Below are positions 55,256-64,000 of a stretch of 64,000 nt of DNA, in pieces; position 1 is the first letter of the stretch, and every line of letters starts with the position of its first letter. The stretch lies in contig NZ_VNFK01000002.1 in the NCBI RefSeq assembly GCF_007786235.1, positions 310,001 through 374,000 of the forward strand, read 5' to 3'. The notes under the pieces were generated by a model, which was given only the letters and a program-made list of their open reading frames with translations, was not told the origin of the DNA and ran no database searches. Both the position numbers and the translations under genes were made by a program. The stretch is from Paenarthrobacter nitroguajacolicus (GTDB taxonomy: Bacteria; Actinomycetota; Actinomycetes; Actinomycetales; Micrococcaceae).

Positions 55256-57349
55256 CTAGAGGACATCCACGCCGTCGAGGCGTAGCTGCACCGGCCCTGA
55301 CGTGCGTTTGGCAGCACTCGCGGCCTTCACAGCCCGCATGGCACGAGTGGTCTCGGCGGCGTCGGCATAGGGAATGAAGTAAAGCGTCCTGACATCGGCG
55401 TCCGCCTCGCCGACGGCCGAGGCGGACGTGTACAGCTGCACGGGAGCCGGCCCCGCACTGCGGAGTTTCGAGCCGGACGCCAGCGAGGAGCCGGCCTCGA
55501 ACGCTTCAGCGAACTGCGCGACGTCGGCTCTCGAGCCGGTCACGGATGCTACCCGGACCGCTGGGGGTAACTGCAGTTCCTTCCGCAAAGCCAGCTCCCG
55601 CGATGCGTAGCCAGGGGCGTCCCACCGCAGCAGTGCTCCCGTAGCGGCGGTATCGTCAGCAGTGATCACCACGAGGCCGCCGTCCCTGGCGGACTTGACG
55701 AGGGAAGCAGCGTTGAACCAGCGGCGTACAGTGTCCTCCCCGGCCCGCAGGTTCTCCCGCCGCAGAAGTGAATTGCCGTCCAACAGCAAAGCCGCAGCGT
55801 AGCCATTGGGCGCCACAGGCTCTGCTCCGACCGTGGCCACCACCAGGGCAGGAACATCAGGCACCATGGCTTTGATGTGCTCACCGGAAGAGGTCACTAC
55901 CGTCTTGCCCGGGAAGGCCCGTCCGAGTTCTTCCGCGGTCCGCATGACTCCCGCAGCTCCCCTGCGAAGCCTGGTTCCGCTGCAGTGGCTGCAACGCCAT
56001 TGCGGAGCCGGCGTGGAGCACCAGCGGCAAGCCGGCATGGCCGAGCTGCTGGAGACGGCCAACGGTCCTTGGCAGGCGTTGCAACGGGCCAATTCACGGC
56101 ATGTCTCACAGACCAAGGAGGGCGCATATCCGGCCCGGGCCACCTGCACCAGGACCGGGCCGCGTTCCAGGCCGTGCTTGGCTGCCCGCCAGGCCGCACC
56201 AGGCAACCGGGCTATACGGGCCAGGGGGTCCCGTTCCTGTTCAAAGCTGTCGGCCGTGTTGAGGACACGGGGCACAGTTGAGCGGACAGTGGGACGCGGC
56301 GCTTCTATGGGCGCCGCCCACTGCATTTCAACGAGACGTTGCAGTTCGGTGCTGCGGCTATGGGAAGCCATCAGGCACGCGGCATTCTGCTGTTCGGCGC
56401 GGAGCAGCAATACCTCACGGGCGTGCGCGTAGGGCGCGCGTTGCTCAATGTGGAGGTCGTCGCCATCATCCCAGCACACCACCAGGCCAAGATCCTTGAC
56501 GGGCGCGTAGGCGGCTGAGCGAGTGCCAATAGCCACTCCGGCGGCACCGCTCAAAAGCCGCAGGAAGTTCCTGTAGCGCGGAGTCGGGCCATCGTCCGCA
56601 GTGAGCCGGGCAACGTCGGAAAGCGGCAGGACTTTGGCCAAAGCCGCTTCCAGCTGCTCGAGGTCTCGATAATCAGGCACCACCACCACCGCGCCGCGTC
56701 CAGAGGACCGGACGGTGGCAACAGCTGAAGCGACGAGGGCAGGCCAACCCCCAGGGCCGAAACCTTGAAGGGCCGTGAGGACGGCCTTGGGCGAACCGCC
56801 ACTGGCAAGGTGCTGCAGGTAGGACGCACCGTTGGAGTACGCCGCCCAGGCCTGGCCATCAGTGAACGGCTTCAAGTCCCCCACGTCGGCAGTGACATCA
56901 CCGGCCAATAGTTCCTTCTCCACTTTGGCAACCCGGGGAGGAACAGCCGTCCGAAGAACATCGCTGAGCGTACCGGCGTACCGGGCAGCGACCGTGCCGG
57001 CCAACTCCGAGATGGCAGGAGTCAGGACAGCAACCGGGGACACCACTTTGTGCAAAGCCGTCAGCGGGTGGGCTGAATCCGACTCAGCGAGCCGCTCGGT
57101 GATGAAACCGTTCAGCTCCTGGCCGTTGAACTTGACCTTAACCCGGACGCCGGGAGCCGCTGCCTCGGCGAGTTCGGCGGGAACGCTGTAGTCAAAGGGC
57201 CTGTCCAAGTGGGGAACGGACGACTCCAGCACCACGCGGGCAACGGGTTTGTCTTCCGCCAGCGGTGGTCCGTTGACGGGCAAACGTTCCGGAAAGCCTT
57301 GCAGCAGCGAGGGTTGAAGCAATGAAGGCTGGGTCTCGTGTCCTGCCAT
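55256..57349 (-). CDS. priA: Replication restart protein PriA, helicase-degenerate form
   Basis: Recognises stalled forks and starts primosome reloading. The 697-residue protein has the N-terminal 3'-DNA-binding domain (VLESSVPHLDRPFDYSVPAEL, about 40-60) and the cysteine-rich zinc region (CETC, CNAC, CRWC, CSHC). The helicase core is degenerate: where Walker A should be the sequence reads RSSGRGAVVVVPDYRDLE with no GKT/GKS, and no DEAD/DEEH box is visible. This loss is known in actinobacterial PriA. ATG with GGAGG seven bases upstream. Confidence 0.93.
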   Translation of the reverse strand: MAGHETQPSLLQPSLLQGFPERLPVNGPPLAEDKPVARVVLESSVPHLDRPFDYSVPAELAEAAAPGVRVKVKFNGQELNGFITERLAESDSAHPLTALHKVVSPVAVLTPAISELAGTVAARYAGTLSDVLRTAVPPRVAKVEKELLAGDVTADVGDLKPFTDGQAWAAYSNGASYLQHLASGGSPKAVLTALQGFGPGGWPALVASAVATVRSSGRGAVVVVPDYRDLEQLEAALAKVLPLSDVARLTADDGPTPRYRNFLRLLSGAAGVAIGTRSAAYAPVKDLGLVVCWDDGDDLHIEQRAPYAHAREVLLLRAEQQNAACLMASHSRSTELQRLVEMQWAAPIEAPRPTVRSTVPRVLNTADSFEQERDPLARIARLPGAAWRAAKHGLERGPVLVQVARAGYAPSLVCETCRELARCNACQGPLAVSSSSAMPACRWCSTPAPQWRCSHCSGTRLRRGAAGVMRTAEELGRAFPGKTVVTSSGEHIKAMVPDVPALVVATVGAEPVAPNGYAAALLLDGNSLLRRENLRAGEDTVRRWFNAASLVKSARDGGLVVITADDTAATGALLRWDAPGYASRELALRKELQLPPAVRVASVTGSRADVAQFAEAFEAGSSLASGSKLRSAGPAPVQLYTSASAVGEADADVRTLYFIPYADAAETTRAMRAVKAASAAKRTSGPVQLRLDGVDVL

Positions 57350-57381
57350 GCTTAAACCTCCAACTCACCGCTAGGTATTAT

Positions 57382-57413
57382 CTGCGCACTTCAACAACTG
57401 CGCACTTCAATAA
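57382..57413. repeat. 16-bp tandem direct repeat upstream of priA
   Basis: CTGCGCACTTCAACAA is directly followed by CTGCGCACTTCAATAA, 15 of 16 bases identical, 33 bases upstream of priA and next to the metK terminator. It may be a paired regulator site or a recent duplication. Confidence 0.8.
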
Positions 57414-57416
57414 AGA

Positions 57417-57449
57417 ATGCCCGCAGCGGGACTGACCCGCTGCGGGCAT
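57417..57449 (-). terminator. Intrinsic terminator of metK
   Basis: A perfect 14-bp stem (ATGCCCGCAGCGGG and its complement) with a 5-base loop, followed on the minus strand by TCTTTATT. It ends the metK transcript before priA, although both genes point the same way. Confidence 0.9.
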
Positions 57450-57525
57450 CTCTCTGGCTCAAGCCAATCATGGGGCACCGACAAAGTAGTAACCACGTGC
57501 TGGAGCCTGCCAAAGCTCGGAAATA

Positions 57526-58755
57526 TCAGGCGTTGAAGTATTCCTTCAGGTCAGCCACCCGGTCCAAGCGCTCCCACGTGAAGTCGGGTTCGTCGCGACC
57601 GAAGTGACCGTGCGCCGCCGTCTTGGTGTAGATGGGCCGCTTGAGGTCCAGTGCGTCGATGATGGCACGCGGACGAAGGTCGAAAAGCTCGTCGATGGCT
57701 TCGCTGATGCGGGCGGGGTCAACCGTTTCCGTACCGAAAGTCTCCACGTACGTTCCGACGGGGCGGGCCTGGCCAATGGCGTAGGCAATCTGGATCTCTG
57801 CGCGCTTTGCGAGCCCCGCAGCCACCACGTTCTTGGCGACCCAGCGCATGGCGTAGGCAGCCGAACGGTCTACCTTGGACGGATCCTTGCCGGAGAAAGC
57901 GCCGCCACCGTGACGGGAGAATCCTCCGTATGTGTCCACGATGATCTTGCGGCCGGTGAGCCCGGCGTCGCCTACCGGGCCACCAATGACGAAGGCGCCG
58001 GCAGGGTTCAGGATATTCGCCGTGCGGGCGATGTCCAGGTTGGAGGCCGACAACACGGGATCGATCACGTAGCTGGCGAGGTCCGCACGAAGCTGCTCAA
58101 GGCTTGCCTCTTCTGCGTGCTGGCTGGAGATGACCACCGTTTCAACGGATACCGGCCGGTCGCCGTCGTACCCCACCGTGACCTGTGTCTTGCCGTCCGG
58201 GCGGAGGTACGCCAACTCGCCGTTCTTGCGGACTTCGGTGAGCCGCTCCGACAACCGATGGGCAAGCCAGATGGGGGTGGGCATGTACGACGCCGTCTCA
58301 TCGCTGGCGTAACCGAACATGATGCCCTGGTCGCCCGCGCCCTGGAGGTCGTAGTCGTCTGCCTGGCGGCCTTCACGAGCTTCCAAGGAGTTGAAGACTC
58401 CACCCGCAATGTCATTGGACTGCTGGCCGATGGACACGGAGACGCCACAACGGGCGCCATCGAAGCCGTTGGCGGACGAGTCATAACCGATGCCCAGGAT
58501 GGTCTCGCGGACAATCTGCGGAATTTCTACATAAGCGTCGGTGGTGACCTCACCCGCCACATGGACCAGGCCGGTGGTGGCCATGGTCTCGACGGCGACG
58601 CGGGATTCAGGGTCCGCGGCCAGCAGCGCATCAAGGATGGCGTCGCTGATTTGGTCGCAGATCTTGTCCGGGTGCCCTTCAGTGACCGACTCGGAGGTGA
58701 AGAGCCGGAGCTTGGACGGGGTGCCATGGTGTTCATGGTGCAGCGGTAAAGTCAC
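57526..58755 (-). CDS. metK: S-adenosylmethionine synthetase
   Basis: Makes S-adenosylmethionine from methionine and ATP. The 409-residue protein has [17 protein letters not shown] (about residue 28), [12 protein letters not shown] (adenine/methionine site), and [20 protein letters not shown] (phosphate loop), all standard. The GTG start is six bases after a TAAGGT -10, so a leaderless mRNA is likely. No SAM riboswitch fits in the 76-base gap upstream. Confidence 0.98.
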   Translation of the reverse strand: MTLPLHHEHHGTPSKLRLFTSESVTEGHPDKICDQISDAILDALLAADPESRVAVETMATTGLVHVAGEVTTDAYVEIPQIVRETILGIGYDSSANGFDGARCGVSVSIGQQSNDIAGGVFNSLEAREGRQADDYDLQGAGDQGIMFGYASDETASYMPTPIWLAHRLSERLTEVRKNGELAYLRPDGKTQVTVGYDGDRPVSVETVVISSQHAEEASLEQLRADLASYVIDPVLSASNLDIARTANILNPAGAFVIGGPVGDAGLTGRKIIVDTYGGFSRHGGGAFSGKDPSKVDRSAAYAMRWVAKNVVAAGLAKRAEIQIAYAIGQARPVGTYVETFGTETVDPARISEAIDELFDLRPRAIIDALDLKRPIYTKTAAHGHFGRDEPDFTWERLDRVADLKEYFNA

Positions 58756-58761
58756 TCGACC

Positions 58762-58767
58762 ACCTTA
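58762..58767 (-). promoter_or_regulatory. -10 box of a predicted leaderless metK promoter
   Basis: TAAGGT on the minus strand, six bases (GGTCGA), then the metK GTG at 58755. The hexamer is identical to that of the leuS leader promoter. Confidence 0.5.
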
Positions 58768-58831
58768 CTGGGTTGCGGGACAGCGGCATCTTCTGTGTGT
58801 CCCTGTGCTAAGAATTCGGGTGTGGGCTCAG

Positions 58832-60088
58832 CTACAAAGCCGGGAAAACCCGCGTGAGTTCGGCACCCACCCGATCAACGACGGCAGCTGCGACGTCAGC
58901 CTTGGAACCAGCGGCCGATTGGGGTTCGGCACCATGGCCGGACAGGATGACCACAGAGTTGTCGTCCTGTCCGAAGACACGGCCAATCCCCACCTGATTG
59001 ACCACCAAAAGGTCGCAACCCTTGCGCTTGAGCTTGGCGGTAGCGTGCTCAAGGACATCGCCCTGGGCATCACCCGTTTCGGCCGCGAAGCCGACAATCA
59101 GCTGTTGGCTGCCTTGGGCGTTGCGCCGCTCGACAAGCTCATGCAGGATGTCCGGATTCCGGACCAGGCGCACTAACGGGGCGTCCTCGCCGTCCACCTT
59201 CTTGATCTTGGTGTCCGAGACTTCTGCCGGACGGAAATCGGCAACGGCGGCAGCCATGATGACGACGTCCGAATCCACGGCCGCTTTCAGCGCTGCCTCG
59301 CGCAGGTCCAGGGCCGATTCAACGCGGACAAGTTCGACGCCGGCCGGCGGCTGAACGTCCATATGCGCGGCCAGGAAGCGGACCGTTGCTCCGGCGGCCA
59401 AAGCGGCCGCAGCCAGAGCGGCACCTTGCTTGCCCGAGGAACGATTACCGAGGAAGCGGACGGGATCGAGGGCTTCCCTGGTACCGCCAGCTGAAATGGT
59501 CACGATACGTCCGGCCAGGGACGTGTGTGCGGCAGGCAATGCCTTCTCCTCGCCACCTGCGGCAGCCTCGGCCAGGGCCATGGCAGCGGCGAAGATGGCT
59601 TCGGGTTCCGGCAGGCGGCCGGGACCCGAGTCGGCACCCGTCAGGCGACCCGAGGCCGGCTCAAGTACCGTCACCCCGCGGCTGCGCAACGTCTCGACAT
59701 TGGCCTGCGTGGCGGCGTGCTGCCACATTTCCGTGTGCATCGCCGGAGCGAAAAGCACCGGGCCGTGCGCCATGAGAAGTGTGTTGGTGAGGAGGTCGCC
59801 CGCCTGCCCAGTGGCTGCCTTGGCCAGGAGGTCTGCCGTGGCGGGAGCAACGACGATCAGATCAGCCTCATGCCCCAAACGGACGTGGTTGACCTTCTCG
59901 ACGTCGTCGAAGACGCTGTTGCTCACCGGGTTGCCGGAGAGGGCCTCCCACGTGGCGATCCCGACGAATCGGGTAGCCGCTTCTGTGGGGATGACCGTCA
60001 CCTTGTGACCGGCTTCAGTAAAAAGCCGGAGGAGCGATGCAACCTTATAGGCTGCGATCCCTCCCCCGACTCCGAGGACTATGCGCAC
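58832..60088 (-). CDS. coaBC: Bifunctional phosphopantothenoylcysteine decarboxylase/phosphopantothenate-cysteine ligase
   Basis: Performs two consecutive coenzyme A synthesis steps. The 418-residue protein has an N-terminal flavodoxin-like CoaC domain (VLGVGGGIAAYKVASLLR, the catalytic His region, and PAMHTEMW near residue 117) and a C-terminal CoaB ligase domain (TISAGGTREALDPVRFLGNRSSGKQG, VRLVRNPDIL, VGFAAETGD). GTG start with GGAGG four bases upstream. Downstream of rpoZ. Confidence 0.97.
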   Translation of the reverse strand: MRIVLGVGGGIAAYKVASLLRLFTEAGHKVTVIPTEAATRFVGIATWEALSGNPVSNSVFDDVEKVNHVRLGHEADLIVVAPATADLLAKAATGQAGDLLTNTLLMAHGPVLFAPAMHTEMWQHAATQANVETLRSRGVTVLEPASGRLTGADSGPGRLPEPEAIFAAAMALAEAAAGGEEKALPAAHTSLAGRIVTISAGGTREALDPVRFLGNRSSGKQGAALAAAALAAGATVRFLAAHMDVQPPAGVELVRVESALDLREAALKAAVDSDVVIMAAAVADFRPAEVSDTKIKKVDGEDAPLVRLVRNPDILHELVERRNAQGSQQLIVGFAAETGDAQGDVLEHATAKLKRKGCDLLVVNQVGIGRVFGQDDNSVVILSGHGAEPQSAAGSKADVAAAVVDRVGAELTRVFPAL

Positions 60089-60115
60089 GTGACCTCCGTC
60101 AACAGGCAGTCAGTT

Positions 60116-60376
60116 TTATTCTGCGGGCTCGATCGGCGTGGAAACCAAAAGGCCTTCGTTGATCTCGCGGAGGGCGATCGAGAGCGACTTCTCGTTCAGC
60201 TTGGTGTCAACCAGCGGTCCAACGTACTCAAACAGGCCCTCGTGAAGCTGGGCGTAGTAGGCATTGATCTGGCGGGCACGCTTGGCGCCGAAGATCACCA
60301 GGCCGTACTTGGAATCGGCAGCCTCAAGCAGCGAATCGATCGGCGGGTTGATGATGCCTTCAAGGTTCGTGGACAC
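60116..60376 (-). CDS. rpoZ: RNA polymerase subunit omega
   Basis: Small subunit that assists assembly of beta-prime. The 86-residue protein contains the conserved [22 protein letters not shown] and the actinobacterial C-terminal extension ([15 protein letters not shown]). The GTG at 60376 is set by GGAGA six bases upstream; the open frame extends further but upstream residues run into gmk. It lies 40 bases after gmk. Confidence 0.96.
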   Translation of the reverse strand: MSTNLEGIINPPIDSLLEAADSKYGLVIFGAKRARQINAYYAQLHEGLFEYVGPLVDTKLNEKSLSIALREINEGLLVSTPIEPAE

Positions 60377-60416
60377 GAATTCTCCAAATTCTAGCGGGCC
60401 AACAAATGCAAGCGCT

Positions 60417-60989
60417 TTAGCGCTCGTGCGGGGTAAGCCCCATGAGTGAAACAAGCTCGTCCGCTGCCCGGCGAACGTCGTCATTAATGACGGTGTGGTC
60501 AAACTCCGGTTCAGCAGCAAGTTCCAGTTTAGCGGTTTCCAGCCTGCGCTGCTGTTCCTCGGGAGTTTCTGTGCCGCGGCCTACCAGGCGACGGACCATT
60601 TCGTCCCAGCTGGGCGGGGCCAGGAACACGAAGTTCGCCTCCGGGACGGCGGCCTTGACCTGTCGCGCGCCCTGGAGATCGATCTCCAACAAGACTGACT
60701 TGCCATCGGCGATGGCCGCGTTAACGGTGCTGCGAAGAGTGCCATAGCGGTTCTGGCCGTGGACCACGGCCCACTCCAGCAATTCGCCGTCCGCAACCAG
60801 CGCGTCGAACTCTTCAGCCGACTTGAAGAAGTAGTGAACCCCGTCCTTTTCGCCGGGCCGTGCCGCCCGCGTGGTGGCGGAAACCGAGAGCCAAACTTCT
60901 GGATAGTTGTCCCTGATGTACGTAGATACGGTTCCCTTGCCAACGGCAGTGGGGCCTGCAAGGACGGTCAGTCCAGGATTCTTGCTCAC
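60417..60989 (-). CDS. gmk: Guanylate kinase
   Basis: Phosphorylates GMP to GDP. The 190-residue protein has the P-loop [11 protein letters not shown] (about residue 12), the GMP-binding [21 protein letters not shown] with its key Ser, Arg and Tyr, and [16 protein letters not shown] start with AAGGA upstream. It lies between mihF and rpoZ in the conserved actinobacterial block. Confidence 0.97.
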   Translation of the reverse strand: MSKNPGLTVLAGPTAVGKGTVSTYIRDNYPEVWLSVSATTRAARPGEKDGVHYFFKSAEEFDALVADGELLEWAVVHGQNRYGTLRSTVNAAIADGKSVLLEIDLQGARQVKAAVPEANFVFLAPPSWDEMVRRLVGRGTETPEEQQRRLETAKLELAAEPEFDHTVINDDVRRAADELVSLMGLTPHER

Positions 60990-61010
60990 GGATTCCTTCG
61001 GGGAGATGCG

Positions 61011-61337
61011 TCAAACGCGTTGCTGGGTATCCATAAAATCTACCAGCGCCCGGGCCTGGTGGATTCCCAACCCCCGGATGCGCCGGGATCCGGCTATGCC
61101 AATTTCCGCCATGATCCCGGCCGCCCTGACGGGGCCAATGCCCGGCAAAGCCTCCAGCAATTCCACTACCCGCATGCGTGCGATTGCCTCATCAGAGGCA
61201 CCTGACGAGATCAGCTCCGCAATGCTGACTTCGCCACGCTTGAGCCGTTCCTTGGCGGCGGCACGCACTGCCCTCGCCTTGGCAGCCTTTTCCAGCGCAT
61301 CGGAACGCTCTTGCGGTGTCAGCTCTTTAAGGCCCAC
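61011..61337 (-). CDS. mihF: Integration host factor, actinobacterial type
   Basis: Small DNA-bending nucleoid protein, unrelated in fold to E. coli IHF, needed for phage integration and chromosome organisation in mycobacteria and Streptomyces. The 108-residue protein is helical and basic, with the helix-two-turn-helix DNA-binding block RVVELLEALPGIGPVRAAGIMAEIGIAGSRRIRGLG. GTG 61337 has AGGGG seven bases upstream; a TTG two codons earlier is poorly spaced. A CRP-type palindrome lies 26 bases upstream. Confidence 0.95.
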   Translation of the reverse strand: MGLKELTPQERSDALEKAAKARAVRAAAKERLKRGEVSIAELISSGASDEAIARMRVVELLEALPGIGPVRAAGIMAEIGIAGSRRIRGLGIHQARALVDFMDTQQRV

Positions 61338-61362
61338 TGCCAAACCCCTGTCAGATCGAGAT

Positions 61363-61378
61363 TGTGATCCAGATCACG
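61363..61378. promoter_or_regulatory. CRP/GlxR-type binding site upstream of mihF
   Basis: TGTGA-TCCAGA-TCACG matches the cyclic-AMP receptor consensus TGTGA-N6-TCACA at nine of ten fixed positions and is a nearly perfect palindrome. It lies in the pyrF-mihF gap, where the mihF promoter should be. At this position CRP could repress by steric block or mark a start site further upstream. Confidence 0.6.
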
Positions 61379-61434
61379 CGGACTGATCCTGAACCTACCG
61401 GCAGGGGCGCGGTTGCGCAATGAGGGTTGGCAAC

Positions 61435-62302
61435 TTACTCCGAGCGAAGCCCATCCAGAGTCTCCTCAGTGGCGCCACGCAGCGCTGCAACGGCAGGACC
61501 AGCAGCAAGGATCCCACGGCTGGAAGTGGCCAGGACGCTGGGATACGCCTCGCCGAAGGTCGCTCGGAGATCTGCCGGCGTAGCGCCCTGGGCACCGAGT
61601 CCCGGAGCCAGGATGGCCCCGCGAACGGGACCAAGATCGATGTCCAGATCCTCCAGCGCCGAACCAATGGTGGCGCCCACGACCAAGCCAACAGAACCCA
61701 GGGCACCTTCATATCGCTTGTTTTCATCGGCAGCTGCGGCAACGATCCGGCGCGCGACGGAATCGCTTCCCCCAACGTGCTGGACCGATTTTCCTTCAGG
61801 GTTGGACGTCAGCGCCAGTACGAACACTCCCCTGCCATACTGGGCTGCCAGATCCAACGCCGGGCGAAGCGACTCAAAGCCGAGATAAGGGCTCAGGGTT
61901 ACAGAGTCCGCAGCCAAGGACGACCCATCGCGGAGCCAGGCGTCAGCGTAGGCAGCCATGGTGGAGCCGATGTCGCCGCGCTTGGCATCGGCGATACTGA
62001 GGACCCCGGCCTCCGCAGACGCGGCCAGTGTCCGCTCCAGCACGGCCATGCCGGCCGAGCCGTGGCGCTCGTAAAGCGCCACTTGAGGTTTCACCGCGGC
62101 AGCGAGCGAAGCTACGGCCTCCACGACTGTCAGCGAGAAGCGCTCCAGCCCTGCGACGTCGTCGTTCAACCCCCAGTCCGCCAACAACTGCGGATGCGGG
62201 TCAATCCCAACGCACAGCGGACCGCGGGAGGCCATGGCGGCAGCCAGCCGGGAGCCGAAAGACTCCCGGGCCGGCCGGGGCGCTTGCTGCGTTGCTGCGG
62301 AC

Positions 62303-62310
<8 letters not shown>
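61435..62310 (-). CDS. pyrF: Orotidine 5'-phosphate decarboxylase
   Basis: Last step of UMP synthesis. The 291-residue protein is the longer class 2 type seen in Actinobacteria, with the active-site signature [15 protein letters not shown] (about residue 95) and the LCVGIDPHP opening strand; the C-terminus contains [15 protein letters not shown] (phosphate-binding loop). It overlaps carB by eight bases and is co-translated with it. Confidence 0.97.

Positions 62311-64000
<1,690 letters not shown>

Noticed and set aside
58756..58831. SAM riboswitch upstream of metK
   Set aside because: Only 76 bases are available, no conserved aptamer helices are visible, and a leaderless promoter fits the start.

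Overview
The window is 64 kb of chromosome from a high-GC Gram-positive actinobacterium, most likely a member of the Micrococcaceae close to Arthrobacter/Paenarthrobacter. Support comes from the tethered dihaem cytochrome bcc-aa3 respiratory genes, an actinobacterial integration host factor, DUF3043 and DUF3097 genes, a helicase-degenerate PriA, and the order carB-pyrF-mihF-gmk-rpoZ-coaBC-metK-priA. It is compact core genome: no gap above 300 bases lacks a gene or a recognisable leader, and I see no prophage, insertion sequence, CRISPR array, rRNA or tRNA gene.

Layout. 1-13 kb: end of an Lrp/AsnC gene, trpD, ctaE-qcrCAB on the plus strand, a DasR-like GntR regulator divergent from ptsH with a DasR-type operator between them, and ctaC-ctaD-ctaF with an A-type Fe-S carrier gene upstream, then an M20 dipeptidase and a DUF3043 gene. 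Together these encode nearly all of the bcc-aa3 supercomplex. 13-24 kb: pyrD, a flavin dehydrogenase followed by two paralogous alpha/beta hydrolases, uppS-recO, leuA behind a leucine leader, and an M13 peptidase. 24-38 kb: an LCP cell-wall ligase, era-CNNM-ybeY-phoH, a GerMN lipoprotein, hrcA-dnaJ-rsmE under a CIRCE element, DUF3097, DUF4870, and lepA-hemW. 38-47 kb: a solitary PemK/MazF-like protein, rpsT, comEA-comEC-holA, degV, and leuS behind a leucine attenuator. 47-56 kb: glpK-glpF-glpD divergent from a SorC-type regulator, an aldo/keto reductase, and an alpha/beta hydrolase overlapping a glycosyltransferase. 55-64 kb: carB (cut by the window end), pyrF, mihF, gmk, rpoZ, coaBC, metK and priA.

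The most interesting signals are regulatory. leuA and leuS, 25 kb apart, are each preceded by a tiny open frame encoding MRA..LLLS with three consecutive Leu codons, placed six bases after a TANNNT -10 box so that the leader peptide is itself predicted to be leaderless. The leuS copy is followed by a strong hairpin and then a U-tailed terminator; the leuA copy runs into a long nested hairpin without a U-tract. The same TANNNT-N6-start geometry recurs at about ten genes here, pointing to widespread leaderless transcription. Other candidates are a DasR-type operator, a near-consensus CIRCE next to two divergent genes, a CRP/GlxR-type site before mihF, a ComEC without its C-terminal metallo-beta-lactamase domain, and an orphan PemK-like gene.
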